Notes: generated from the sequence alone by a model not told the origin. A stretch of DNA of 64,000 nt from Batillaria attramentaria (GCA_018292915.2 JACVVK020000493.1:331001-395000); one strand, 5' to 3'; shown: positions 48,061-59,060, counted from the first letter of the stretch. Numbers and translations: made by a program.

Positions 48061-48683
48061 TCGTACGTTCGCGATGGCTCTGTTATACACTGTCATATCG
48101 CGCATGGCATCCCATAACTGTTTATTTACAGTTCGGTGACATGCCTACATAAACAGTTATACAAAACAAATGCCAAACCGAGGTGTTTATTTTTTTCTGG
48201 AGAAAAAAAAGTGGTTTTCTGTTTCTCAAACCGTTTCACTCCGTCGGCTGTACTGACCGGCACATGATCAGTAATCAGTCATGACGAATGGTCGGCACTC
48301 AGTTGAACGAAAAATTTACGTTGTTTCAGTTTATCAGCGTAAGAAAACACTTTTTTTAAGTCCTGCAGAACCGCGACAGGAGAGAGACCGCTGACAAACC
48401 CAACTGACTTATCTAATTAAAGCCGCCATCCGTCTATCATGTATCAGTCATTCTGCGCTGTTTTCGCGGTGTTTAGCATCACACCACTTAGACATCCGCG
48501 CAGTGTCAGCATCTCAAGTACTGGCACTGAGCCAACAGAAACGTACTCAATAACGCAGCTAACACACTGAGCGAGGGTGTTGTAGCAACATCTCAAACGC
48601 TCGGTCGTAGAATTTGAATGTTCGCCGGACCCTGAACGCTCAGCTCGCGCAAAGTGTACACAACAATGAATTGCATTAAGAGG

Positions 48684-48846
48684 GCTGGTGGGTGTTTGGG
48701 AGTTTAACTTCCTTTTCCACCACGTACGGGTGATATCAAAGGCGGGGGCAACGAGAAAAGGCCAGCACAAATATTTGACCCCAACCGTCACGACCCGAGC
48801 ATTGAAAGTCCAAAGCTCTACCACTGATTCGGCTATCCGGCCGGCT
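48684..48846 (-). mobile_element. SINE family B
   Basis: Body and tail match family B (TTTTCCACCACGTACGGGTG, GCCAGCACAAATATTTGACC). The head is present but diverged (CGGCCGGATAGCCGAATCAG as its minus-strand start). Confidence 0.75.
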
Positions 48847-49004
48847 CAGTCTCCAGATTCACAACAACAACAGCAACAACAACAACAACGACGACGACGA
48901 CGACGATGTGTACTAGTATATAGTTTCCAGGAGCAAATGGCTGCCTGTAAAAGAATACTGGCAAAAGACTCTGCTACATAGCGGATCTAGAGTCTTTGGT
49001 GCTG

Positions 49005-49200
49005 GTTTCATGGCAGTCATTCAAGTATTGATAAAGAAATCACAACGTGCATTTTTACGGGTAAACTGGTACCTTGAAAGAAACATTAGTTCCTTGGCAG
49101 TCTCTCAGGGTTTGTCGTCTTTTAAATCTAATCTTAAGACACACTTGTTTTTAAAGTATCTGGACTGATCTGCGCGATCATACTTATGAGCTGTGATCTC
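49005..49200 (+). mobile_element. LINE C-terminal fragment
   Basis: The plus strand encodes SLAVSQGLSSFKSNLKTHLF, then LKYLD and a stop. This is the same LINE terminal motif (FKSxLKTHLF) as at 45.7 kb but from a different family member. Confidence 0.65.
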
Positions 49201-49388
49201 AAAATGCGCAAGGGTGGCATCATACGCAAGTCAGTCTTATAGTGTCAGTCTTACTCTGAGCGCCCCACCACTGCTATCTTTTAAGGTTTTATCTGGCTCA
49301 TTCCAATCTATTCTTTTTGTTTTGGGTCTTATCACTGGTACTTGTTCTTGGTTTTTAATTGTTTCTGCCTGTCCTTTATCATTTCTAC

Positions 49389-49515
49389 GGGGAGCCGGGG
49401 TGGTCGAACGGTAGAGCGTTGGACTTCTAATGCTCGGGTCGTGAGTTCGATCCCGGCTGGGGCCAAATATTTGTGCTGGCTTTTTCATCGTTGCCCCGTC
49501 TTTGATATCACCCTG
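49389..49515 (+). mobile_element. SINE family B, 3'-truncated
   Basis: Near-consensus head and body, from GGGGAGCCGGGGTGGTCGAA through TTTGATATCACCCTG, after which the usual GTGTGGTGGAAAAGG tail is missing. Confidence 0.85.
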
Positions 49516-49914
49516 TAGAGTGCAACACCTTTGTCAGAGTGCAACCCCTTGCCGTTTACTCACATCCTGTTGGATCAGTGTACCAAGTAAACAGTGCCAT
49601 CAAAGCGCAACAATAATTGTCCGTTGGCAAAGATTTTGCCCAAACGAAAAGTGGTCGGATATTCAAGACTTCGTTTCAAATCGAATCATATGACACACAA
49701 GTCTTCGCTTTTCTAAAAAAAATTTCGCCATTTTTGAAAATATGCGCTGGCTGTAAGCAGTCACATTTTCACGACCCGCCGAAAAGGGACTGCACCCTGG
49801 AGTCTAGTGATACCTAAGAAGGAAAAAAAAAAACAACAAAAAAAAAACCAATAACAAAAAATACTCGGTGACAAGTAGTGAAGCCCGGTGGTACAGGGTT
49901 GGTTGAACGCTTAC

Positions 49915-49984
49915 CCAGATCGCCGTGGTGCAGCTGAGCGGCGGCAACAGCAACAAGCGCGAAAAGGGCGATAACACACTTCAT
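49915..49984 (-). CDS. Signal-peptide exon of an unidentified secreted protein (partial)
   Basis: The exon spans 49992-49915. It follows a TTGTAG acceptor, has eight bases of 5' UTR, then ATG at 49984. It encodes MKCVIALFALVAVAAAQLHH then GDL and one base of a Gly codon before a GTAAGC donor. This is a textbook secretion signal, with cleavage likely after AAA or AAAQ. A 5' UTR exon and TATA box lie upstream at about 50873-50962. The mature protein must be encoded further downstream (lower coordinates). I could not identify it with confidence, so no function is proposed. Confidence 0.7.
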
Positions 49985-50454
49985 GATGGTTCCTACAATA
50001 AATGCAAGCACAATTTTATGAACAGTCCTGAACTGAATAATCATAGAAAACAGTTGTTGCTGACGGAATCTTTGGCACTATTGATCCATTATACAGCTAC
50101 AAAGGCCTTTATCACACTGTTACGATTACGTTATAAAAAAAAAAAAAAAATCATCACTAACACACCATCCTCCGCCACCACGCACTTCACCTCACCCAGT
50201 CCACCACTTTCATCCTCAACAACAACTACTACTATTGCTGCTAGAACTGCTAGTACTACTAATCACAATAACTATGCCCCACATTCCTATTCTCGAACGG
50301 TTAACAAACAGACTACGGATAAGTCTGGATATTTCAAATATTACACGCTTTCTTGGGAAAAATTCAAGCCAAATAGCTCGACTGAAGGGCTGTCCGTACG
50401 AAACTTTGTCCGTGAAATCGACAGTAGCTTCATACCGGTAAATGGCACAGTGAG

Positions 50455-50783
50455 TGCCTCGACCACAACTACTCTGCTACCACCACCACCAACTCAGTAC
50501 AGCAACTACTACTACCACCACTACTACTACTACAAATGCAGTTGAAACAAGCTGAATCGTAATTAAATTACACCGTACCGAGAGGCTCGTACTATTACTT
50601 ACCGAGAAGCTACTACTAATGACCACAGCTACTCTGCTACCACTACCACCACCACGTACTACTCACTACTACTACTACTACAAGTGCTATTGAAACAAGC
50701 TGAATCGTAATTAAATTACGCCGGCCTTACCGAAAGGCTACTACTAATGACCACAGCTACTCTGCTACCACTACCACCACCAC

Positions 50784-50823
<40 letters not shown>

Positions 50824-50890
50824 AAGCCAGTTCTATTGAAACAAACTGAATAGTAATTAACTTTCGCCTTACCGAGAGGTTCAGTGATGG
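50455..50890. repeat. Tandem repeat of about 125-150 bp covering a splice-donor region
   Basis: Three units share ACTCTGCTACCAC, a (CTA)n tract, ATTGAAACAAGCTGAATCG and TAATTAAATTA, and each ends in a TTACCGA(G/A)AGG-type block. On the minus strand that block is CTCTCG followed by GTAAGG. The outermost copy (donor after 50873) is the plausible donor of the 5' UTR exon of the secreted-protein gene; the others repeat it inside the first intron. Confidence 0.85.
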
Positions 50891-50953
50891 CACCACGACG
50901 TTGGACTGAAGCTGGCTGAAGATTGTAATGTCCAGTTACTTGACCAGCTAGAG

Positions 50954-50962
50954 CTTATAAAG
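50954..50962 (-). promoter_or_regulatory. TATA box of the secreted-protein gene
   Basis: The minus strand reads CTTTATAAGC. About 30 bp downstream transcription could start near 50925, giving a 5' UTR exon of roughly 50 bases that ends at the CTCTCG|GTAAGG donor (50873). The next acceptor is at 49993. Confidence 0.6.
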
Positions 50963-51179
50963 TCTGGCCAACTGTGGGCGTATCCTATGAAGTCAGGTCA
51001 AGTTTGGGTGTGTCCGAAAGGACGAAGGCGTTGGTCATCACGAAATGGCCGCGTTCCTTGACGTAGATGCAACTGATTTTTCGGCAGCCGCTTTGGACTA
51101 CTGGGGTACAAGTACTGACCTGGATTGTTCAAGACTGTGTTTGGTGGGAGCTGCAACTGCTGACGTGTCGGTACGTTGG

Positions 51180-51231
51180 TCACGCACGCACGCACGCACG
51201 CTCGCACACAGAGTCAAAGACCACACACACA

Positions 51232-51275
<44 letters not shown>

Positions 51276-51277
51276 CA

Positions 51278-51321
<44 letters not shown>

Positions 51322-51330
51322 CACACACAT
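51180..51330. repeat. (CACG)n satellite-like microsatellite
   Basis: Long runs of the GCAC tetramer with short CA interruptions. Open frames of the Arg-Thr-His-Ala type on both strands here are artefacts of this repeat. Confidence 0.95.
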
Positions 51331-51369
51331 AATGTCATTTTTTTTAATTGCTTATTTCCTTCTTTGTTT

Positions 51370-51537
51370 GGGGAGCCGGGGTGGTCGAATGGTAGAGCGT
51401 TGGACTTCTAATGCTCGGGTCGTGAGTTCGATCCCGGCTGGGGCCAAATATTTGTGCTGGCTTTTTCATCGTTGCCCCCTCTTTGATATCACCCTGTGTG
51501 GTGGAAAAGGACGTTAAACCCCCAAACACCCACCCAC
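51370..51537 (+). mobile_element. SINE family B, full length
   Basis: Flanked by TCCTTCTTTGTTT (51357-51369) and TCCTTCTTTATTT (51538-51550), a 12/13 target duplication. Head, B-box (GAGTTCGATCCC) and tail are all present. Confidence 0.92.
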
Positions 51538-51597
51538 TCCTTCTTTATTTACCAGTAAAATAAAACGACTTTTGGTTAGCACTTCCTTAAAGCTCTC

Positions 51598-51770
51598 GGG
51601 GAGCCGGTGTGGCCGAATGGTAGAGCGTTGGATTTCTAATGCTCGGGTCGTGAGTTCGTATCCCGGTTGGGGCCACATATTTGTGCTGGCTTTTTCATCG
51701 TTGCCCCGTCTTTGATATCACCCGTATGTGGTGGAAAAGGACGTGAAACCCCCCAAACACCCACCCAACC
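51598..51770 (+). mobile_element. SINE family B, full length
   Basis: A perfect 14-bp target duplication, TCCTTAAAGCTCTC, flanks it at 51584-51597 and 51771-51784. It lies 60 bp from the previous copy in the same orientation, but the distinct duplications show an independent insertion. Confidence 0.93.
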
Positions 51771-52279
51771 TCCTTAAAGCTCTCATTGAAAAAGTCGTGA
51801 AATTTCCGGCATGACTGAGTGGATGTATCGATCATGAAGATCAGTTGACGAAATTACGAACGGACGTTCTGTTTGAAAGCGCGCGCGAGAAAAAAAAAGA
51901 AAGAAGCAAAATTCCCCAATAACAACAAACAACAACAACACAAGTGTAAACATCAAAGAAACACGTGAACGCCAGCGTCTAAGCAACTGCTTTAATTGGT
52001 GTCAATGAAAGAATGACGTTGATAATTATTTCCATGTTTACTAAGCCAGCTTATGTTTTGCAGAGTCGTGGGTACGCCTGTACACTCGAAATACTTTATC
52101 TTGATGATTACAATGCTGTTTACACTTTGCGCGAGGGGTCAAACATTAATATTCTGCGACTGTTGTTACAACAATCTCACTCAGCGTATTAGCCGCGTTA
52201 GTCGACTGAGTACGATTCTGTTGGCTCCGTGCCTTCATTTGAGATGCCGTCACTGTGCAGGTGTCTATTAAAGAAAAAA

Positions 52280-52460
52280 AAAATACAACAACAACAGCAA
52301 CAACAACGACCAAACCAACATCAAAGCATAAAGACTGCCCCTTTCAAAGAAAAACAAAGAAAGAAACAAAAAACAATACAACAACAACAACAACGACCAA
52401 ACCAACATAAAAGCATAAAGATTGCCCCTTTCAAAGAAAAACAAAGAAAGAAACGAAACT
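52280..52460. repeat. Two-unit tandem repeat of about 92 bp
   Basis: A block with ACAACGACCAAACCAACAT and AAGACTGCCCCTTTCAAAG followed by A-rich sequence is repeated directly, with only a few changes. Confidence 0.85.
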
Positions 52461-52802
52461 TAATACAACAACATCAAGGGCACAAACTGAAGGAAAAAAA
52501 TGCATTCGTATCGGCGATAACGTCGAACTTTTGGGTTTTGAGGGGAAGGTGTTGTCTTACATCAGCGGTGACTGTGTCTCACGCTTACATCATATATATA
52601 CATCCTATTCCACACCGGCTGGGTACAATGTAAGAAGGATTGGACACGTCCAACAAATCCATACCACAGTACAACCGGAATAAAGTTGGTAACCCCTGGT
52701 TGAAGAGTTCATATGGAGCACACACATACGCACACACACATACACACAATCACACGCACGCACGCACACGCACGCACGCACGCACGCACGCACGCACACA
52801 CA

Positions 52803-52833
<31 letters not shown>

Positions 52834-54236
52834 TGTCGCCCAAACTATACCAAGTAACCATTCCACTCATATACTTATATGTTGTAAATCCACAGAACAC
52901 ACCTGTCCATGCAGCGTGGGTATGCACCATACCATGTGTACTCTCAGGAAGTAATTTTTACAATGCCCTTCTTTGCTGTTTCAGTTGTCTGCTACTTGTT
53001 CATTTTACCAAAATAAATACACGCCGGCTGGCGTGTTTACGTCAGATTACGTGTTAAACGTCTGATCGACAAAGCCACAACGCGTCAATATTTTTAGAAG
53101 CTGACTGAAAAATGTGTTCTCGAATTATAATTATACATATGAGGGTAATCCGTTTTTTGTTTTGGTTACAGAGCGGTATTAGCTTCCGGGTCATGTAGTA
53201 CCAAGTCGGCTAAATATAGTAGAAAATGTTTTAATGCACCCTTTTAAAATTTGTGTGCAGAGTTAAAAAATGGCGATCTGGTGCCTTTTGTTGGCTTTAT
53301 AAACAAGTGTCATGCCAGGTAATAGTAAAATTAGGGAAAAATGAGGGTGGCTTGTGGACTATTTGTATTCATGCGCGGCTGGCACAGGAGCCAGCAGACG
53401 ACCGTAGAATGCCAACATTGCCAAAAAAAACCCCCAAAAAACCCCGGAATATTGGAATTTGTTGAAATTTACTCTACACATGAGCCTAAGGCTGCCTGAT
53501 TTTTGTGATTTTTTGGTGTGAATTTTGAAGTATTTCTAGGATGTCATCTGCAACGTTATGTGTAAGAGGAATATATAGCGTTTTCCTCCAAATTTGTATC
53601 TCTGTTACGTAGCCTGTAACATCCACATCAGCGATAAAATCTGGATCAGAGTGCTCAGTTTCCATCAGTCATACATGATAATTATGAGGTCGTGCACCTA
53701 TATTACACATTATCAGCAAGACAAAGAAACACTAAGATACGGAGTGATCCCTACTGCCCGGCTATAATTATATGTGTGCTTATTTCATGGCTACTCGTTG
53801 ATAACACCTATCTTCAACACTTCACTTCGACTGTTGCGTGTGACTTGAAGCTGTGTGTACAACAGTGATGACTAATCATTGTGAAATTCCCGTTGCAATC
53901 GACACTGATCTACTTACCTGTCGCAATAAATATTCACGCACGCACTTATACATATATGTACGCTGACGTTGACAGGTATTGTGACTTGAACATTGAGGGA
54001 GAGAGAGAGTGGACACTCAGTGAAGAGGTAAGAAACATAATCATCCCAACTCAACGTGGAAACGTAACTCAAAGCCGTATCTAAGAAGCTCTTTCATTAA
54101 ATTTAATCTGTGTTGTACGTAAACTGACGGCAGAACCTTTGTGTAATGTAAGGTCCTTTAATTACGGAGAGGGTAGAAACATAGGTGCCTGTGTATTCTC
54201 GGAGGATAGGCAGTTGTTCTTGTACTAGTGTGGGAA
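52461..54236. other. Region without a recognised gene
   Basis: It contains a (CA)n/(CACG)n tract at about 52722-52832. The rest is AT-rich with small open frames (for example 53253-53465, 53881-54084) that show no family motif. The 53.9-54.2 kb part could contain a 5' UTR exon of the 54.9-kb gene. Confidence 0.4.
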
Positions 54237-54341
54237 AGAATGCGTTAACAGTCTAGCGCCTAAATACTAGTAGCCACCCTCTATTAACCGTTCACGATCT
54301 TTGAATTAAGTGTATTGCTAACGTGCGTGCCTGCGTGCGCC

Positions 54342-54413
<72 letters not shown>

Positions 54414-54557
54414 GAAAGTCACATCTGTGCCTGAACTGAATCCCCTTTAAGTGGTGGACTGGAATGACTCAATGCGGTTAACAGTCGGATGCTCAAAATA
54501 ACCACCCTCTAACCGTTCACATGATCTTTGAATCACGTGTATTGCTCAGTAACGCGC

Positions 54558-54636
<79 letters not shown>

Positions 54637-54690
54637 TTTAGAGTCACATCTTTGACTGAAAGCCCCTTTACATGGTGAACTGAAATGACT
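54237..54690. repeat. Tandem duplication of about 232 bp, each unit carrying a (TG)n array
   Basis: Unit 1 starts GAATGCGTTAACAGTC and unit 2 CAATGCGGTTAACAGTC. Both contain CCACCCTCT, AACCGTTCAC, GATCTTTGAAT, TGTATTGCT, a long TG array and AGTCACATCT. Unit 2 has a (CG)n start to its array. It lies 150-600 bp upstream of the exon of the membrane-protein gene. Confidence 0.85.
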
Positions 54691-54903
54691 TACGCTGCCG
54701 GCCGCGGCGGAAAATCACTCAGTGAGACTCACAACTGAAATAGGAAGCACTTACTATACAAATTAGACAACCAGCTTTTACGCGTAATTAGTACTTGTAC
54801 TAAGCGTGTACACTTTTTCTTTCTGTCAGATTGACAACAATTGTCACTGAGTTTAGCGGCGTCCAGCGGACAACATCTGAATTACTATCGGTTTCAACCC
54901 ATC

Positions 54904-56055
54904 ATGTCGGGCCTCCTGACGGGTCTGAGGAGCCCGGATGTGCGCACTTATCTCCTTGGACAGCCCCCTAGACGACGCAAGTGCACATGCGTGACAGCAA
55001 CGACAACTTCGGTTGTTGTCATCATCGCCGTATTCGGTTTTACTGCCCTCAACCTACACCAAAACCGGTTTGGTTCAAACCAGTTTTCCGTTCACGTCGG
55101 CGATGAGGTGGCCGTGTCCCAGTTTTCAGACGACCTCTCAGCGACCTTCTGCTCAGCGTATGAGATCCAGACTTGGGACAGATCTCAGGTGTATCTCCTT
55201 CCGTCTCAGGCCCAGGTGAACACCGCCCAATTCAGACAGGAGCACTTTGAGATTAGCTACGTCCGAGACATGACGGTTTGGAACAGTCGAGGCTTTTATC
55301 TGCTTGAAAACTCCTCCGTCGACGTCACAGGATGCCGGAGGCACGACTCAGCTGACGCACCAGCCGAGATGGTGCTTCTGAAAGGCGACAACTTCTTTCA
55401 CCATTGGCACACAACGCGGATGAGGGACAGAAACGAACTTTTGAGAGTAGAGATCCCGTACGGTGCCTTTTGCAATGACTCTTCGTCTCAGAATCCACGG
55501 CTGTCTTACACGGTAACGGAGGCAGACACGTATTACGTAACCCTGTTCGAGCGATTATCCCACAGCCGTGGACGTCTCCGCTCAGGTGATGTTCTTCTCA
55601 ACGGGACTCTCTGGAGAACATCGTATGACGTCAGCGGTGCGATGGATGAGTGCACGGGCCGCTTCACTATCTGTCGCTTCAGCCTCGATTTCGACGACGA
55701 TGACCTTGACGTTGTCATCAGAATCCATGACAACCACGTTACGCCGATGTCAAGGTCGTCAGTTTCTACCCGATGTCAGGCGCGGGTGCTTTTCTGGGTA
55801 GGAATTTTTGGAGGCATTCCCCTTGTTTTGGTTGCCATCACCGTTCCTGTGAGTGTCTGGGTATTTTGCGTCAAACTACCAGCGCCTGAGCGAGCCGCAG
55901 CACAGCGGCCAAGATCCACCACAGTGACGTCACAAGAGGACAGGCGTATGACGTCACGAGAGGCGGACGTTCCGGGGCATGTCGGGAATTATAATTACAG
56001 TGCTGTGCGGCAGACTGACCCAGTTCTGTCCACACAAGAAGTTACAAGCAGCTGA
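54904..56055 (+). CDS. Uncharacterised protein with two predicted membrane segments
   Basis: A 383-residue protein in one exon. The start was taken at ATCATGTCGG (MSGLLTGLRS), the first ATG of the open frame. A splice acceptor (CTTTCTGTCAG, ending about 54830) just upstream suggests a separate 5' UTR exon. A short basic N-terminus (PPRRRKCTC) precedes a first hydrophobic segment near residues 35-50 (TSVVVIIAVFGFTAL). A roughly 245-residue extracellular/lumenal region follows, with paired cysteines (FCSAYEI, GCRRHD, FCNDSS, ECTGRFTICRF) and N-glycosylation sites (NSSV, NDSS, NGTL). A second segment lies near residues 295-323 (LFWVGIFGGIPLVLVAITV). The cytosolic tail of about 60 residues is rich in Ser, Thr and Arg. 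The layout resembles lineage-expanded two-pass surface proteins of invertebrates, but I cannot name a family or function. Confidence 0.85.
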   Translation: MSGLLTGLRSPDVRTYLLGQPPRRRKCTCVTATTTSVVVIIAVFGFTALNLHQNRFGSNQFSVHVGDEVAVSQFSDDLSATFCSAYEIQTWDRSQVYLLPSQAQVNTAQFRQEHFEISYVRDMTVWNSRGFYLLENSSVDVTGCRRHDSADAPAEMVLLKGDNFFHHWHTTRMRDRNELLRVEIPYGAFCNDSSSQNPRLSYTVTEADTYYVTLFERLSHSRGRLRSGDVLLNGTLWRTSYDVSGAMDECTGRFTICRFSLDFDDDDLDVVIRIHDNHVTPMSRSSVSTRCQARVLFWVGIFGGIPLVLVAITVPVSVWVFCVKLPAPERAAAQRPRSTTVTSQEDRRMTSREADVPGHVGNYNYSAVRQTDPVLSTQEVTSS

Positions 56056-56099
56056 TGTTCGAAGTTGTGCAGATGAGATTATGTGCGGTCTTCTCGTAT

Positions 56100-56336
56100 C
56101 ACTCACACTCACTCACTCTCGCCTTTTGCCCCTTCTGGGGCATAGGCCGCCGGCAAGGGTTCTCCAGGCCTCTCGGTCCTGGGACAGTCTCTCCAGCTGT
56201 CCCCAGCTGTGTCCCATACTATCTCCAGCTGGAGATCCATCCTCTCCCAGGGCCGAAAGATCCCTTAAAATTCTTGTTGGCGTTTCTGTAACAAGGCTAT
56301 TTTTTACGGGACCGGGATGTTAGCCCGATGCCTAAC
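56100..56336. mobile_element. 237-bp insertion with 12-bp target duplication in the 3' UTR
   Basis: The 12-mer GTCTTCTCGTAT occurs at 56088-56099 and again at 56337-56348, bounding the insertion just 45 bp past the stop codon. The insert is GC-richer and contains GCCCCTTCTGGGGC and GATGTTAGCCCGATGCC. It looks like a 5'-truncated non-LTR element or SINE, but no tRNA-like boxes are evident. Confidence 0.75.
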
Positions 56337-56542
56337 GTCTTCTCGTATGAAAGGCTATTAAGTTAGTCACGGTTTTTCCCTCTGAATTCAGTGAGAGTTC
56401 AGCAACTACGAGTCAGTCACTGACACGCCAACTGCAACGGCGGAAGGGAGACGGGAACGGAACAAGACCAACACTGTTTGGAGACTTAACCACATAAACT
56501 GTGTGTAAGAATAATGATATTCTCAGTCTTTGTAGGTTCAAG

Positions 56543-56545
<3 letters not shown>

Positions 56546-56624
<79 letters not shown>
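56546..56624. repeat. (TG)n(AG)n compound microsatellite
   Basis: About 56 bases of TG followed by about 20 of AG. The stretch 56625-57104 beyond it holds no recognised exon. Confidence 0.95.
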
Positions 56625-56625
<1 letters not shown>

Positions 56626-57104
56626 TTCGACTTCGACATATTTTATTGTTTGGATATTTTATCCGTAACAAGGGGGAGCTGTACATGCACAATACATGGT
56701 CAATCATCATTTTCACAAAGCAGATGATAATTACCATACAAGTATCCACATTCGTGACCGCAGGCTGTTACATGTACACGCTACAGATTACGATGGTTTG
56801 TTTGCACTTTGTTTATACCCGGCAAGTTTGAATTTTTAAATAGTCGTGTGCGTGATTGTTTTGGCCTCAGTCCTTGCCAACTGTGCGTTTTCTTGGTTTA
56901 TGTTACTAAGTATGTGTATGCAGGTCTTTACTATCTTGTTTTGCGTGTAGACACTTTGTGTGTACAACAGAATATATCCCAGTTTATTCTCGCTTCACAC
57001 ACACACACACACCAACAACAACAAAAGGAACAAAAAGGAACACCCCCCCTCCAGCCTAGCCCCTCTGGTTACAACTGGTGACATTGGGGCATGTGGCGCG
57101 TACA

Positions 57105-58187
57105 TTTTTTTTTTTTTATTTTTTTAGCATAGTTGTCTGAAATAAGTGTCAATGATTCCTTACAGGGGACGTAGATGTAATACCAAGTTTATAATTTCTA
57201 AGTTTAAACGCTTCGACTATGAATTTTGCAAGTGTCCGAACAAAGGACAAACTCAATAGCACGGATATATCATTCATAGTAGGGTTGTCAATGCATAGAT
57301 TCGGGAATCTGTCCGTCCGGAGTTGCTCATACACAGGGCAACTGAACAAAAAGTGTACTCGTCCTCTCTCTCTTCCCCTGACAAAAAGGGCAGCATCTTG
57401 CACTAGCATTTTGCGCATATCTATGTTTATTGAACATAAGTTCATTTACTCCTAATCTGAATCTAACGACTACATCGCGAAAATGTCTGATAGTTAGCTC
57501 GTTAACTTTAAGTACGGCTCTGGCTGCAAAGTCTGTTTGAATGACTTGTATTTCACATATCGTTGGCTATTGACAATCTTCCAATGCCAGTCTTGATGGT
57601 AACAATCTACCAAGCGCTGTTTAAACTCTCTTAGAAACATTGCTTTGTTTCCGACACCCTGATACAACCACACAAACCCAAACCCGTACGCGAACATACA
57701 TTTCCGCACATGTGTTGCCCAAGTTTCTATACCCTTGTCATCCAATGTTCTCGCCGATTCATACGCTGCTCTTGGGAGTCTGGCCTCATCCTGTGTCAAA
57801 AGACGTAGCAGTATTTCCAACTTTCACCAATGTGTTTATAAAAAGGGGGTACCTACCCAACTCCCCATACACAAGTGTGTTTGGAGTTTTCTGACTGACT
57901 GCAAGAATCTTTTTACAAGTATACATGTGTACCGCTTCTACTTGCTTTACCTCTTCCCAACCCCAAATTTCCGCCGCATAGGTCAAGGCAGGCTGTACCT
58001 GGAGATCAAAAAGCTTTAGATACACCTTGATGTCTTGACAGCCGATTTTCCACAGAGATTTGAAAATTTCCATTACTTTTTTCCTGGCTTTAACAGCTAT
58101 TCCTTCCAAGGCAATGTTTGCAGACAACATGGTTGTCAGTGTAAAACCAAGATAAGTATACGAGTTGACTACTTCAATTTGTTCCCC

Positions 58188-58190
<3 letters not shown>
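57105..58190 (-). mobile_element. LINE ORF2 C-terminal relic with poly(A) tail
   Basis: On the minus strand, frame-shifted segments encode a LINE end in order: FDLQVQPALTYAAEIWGWEE, then VEAVHMYTCKKIL (58.1-57.8 kb). Next come MFLREFKQRLVDCYHQDWHW (57.8-57.5 kb) and a zinc-knuckle-like part with HFLFSCPVYEQLR (about 57.3 kb). The 3' end is an A-rich run (T run on plus, 57105-57125). Stops and frameshifts make it inactive. The 5' side is cut by a (GA)n tract at 58192-58256. Confidence 0.85.

Positions 58191-58191
<1 letters not shown>

Positions 58192-58256
<65 letters not shown>
58192..58256. repeat. (GA)n microsatellite
   Basis: Roughly 64 bases of uninterrupted GA at the 5' boundary of the LINE relic. 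Confidence 0.95.
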
Positions 58257-58260
<4 letters not shown>

Positions 58261-58494
58261 TCTTTTCAGTTTCAGCTTTCACAATGTACGTCGACTCATA
58301 TGGTGTTTAAACTGATGCAATATGTCTAATACTTTCACACTGCCGCGTCAGTGTCAAGATCGTTAAATAAAGTACAGTACAAATATTATATGGTTCTCAA
58401 GTGGTCGATGAGTTTTCGTGGAGAACGCCCGGCCGACGAGAAAACTGAGCTCAATTCACTTCATATTAATAAACTAAGCAAACTTACTTATGTT

Positions 58495-59060
58495 ACCGGC
58501 CCCCGTGGTGTAGTGGTTAGCGCTTCGGGCCATGGACCGGGACTGAGACCCCGGGTTCGAGTATTAGCCGAGGCAAGCGGGACTGATTTTTCCTACCTTG
58601 GTCGACTCCTACCCAGTGTGGGTGTGCTATGGGGCCCAATGGGGAGGATGTTGCCACACAGACGAGATTCAGTCACCCACTTCACGGGTGCGACTTTGGG
58701 GGTGCTTCCCTTGGTATGACACGTCTTATGATGTGGATGATTACACGGCCGGCACCGCAGGTGCCGTATTTCCGGGGCCTGGTCAAGTTAACGCCGGGTA
58801 TCATTATTTATGACAGGAAGCGTGGAATGCGGCCCGGCTGTCCCGCAGTCCCAAACCACACGGACCTCCATGGCATCATCTTATCATCCTCATCATCATC
58901 AGTCTCCATCATCATGCATAAGAAAAACTGCCCCAGCTTTCGAGCAATCCGTGGATTCCACCCCTGACCTGGAAGGAACACCACTGGAACTGGCACTGAA
59001 AGAGTTGGGGCAGCGAAAAAAACAACAACAACAACAAAACACTAAAAACAATCAAAACAA
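58495..59060 (+). mobile_element. SINE family A, full length
   Basis: ACCGGCCCCCGTGGTGTAGT head, B-box GGGTTCGAGTATT, a body with the CGGCACCGCAGGTGCCG palindrome, and an AAC-rich tail. Flanking AAACTTACT (left, ending before 58495; right at about 59063) is a partial target duplication. It is slightly longer than the 14.9-kb copy because of small internal insertions. Confidence 0.9.

Noticed and set aside
51098..51332. Long frames of Arg-Thr-His-Ala and Cys-Val-Arg-Ala repeats
   Set aside because: They are translations of the (CACG)n array on both strands. The frames at 52605-52954 and 59253-59623 are rejected for the same reason.
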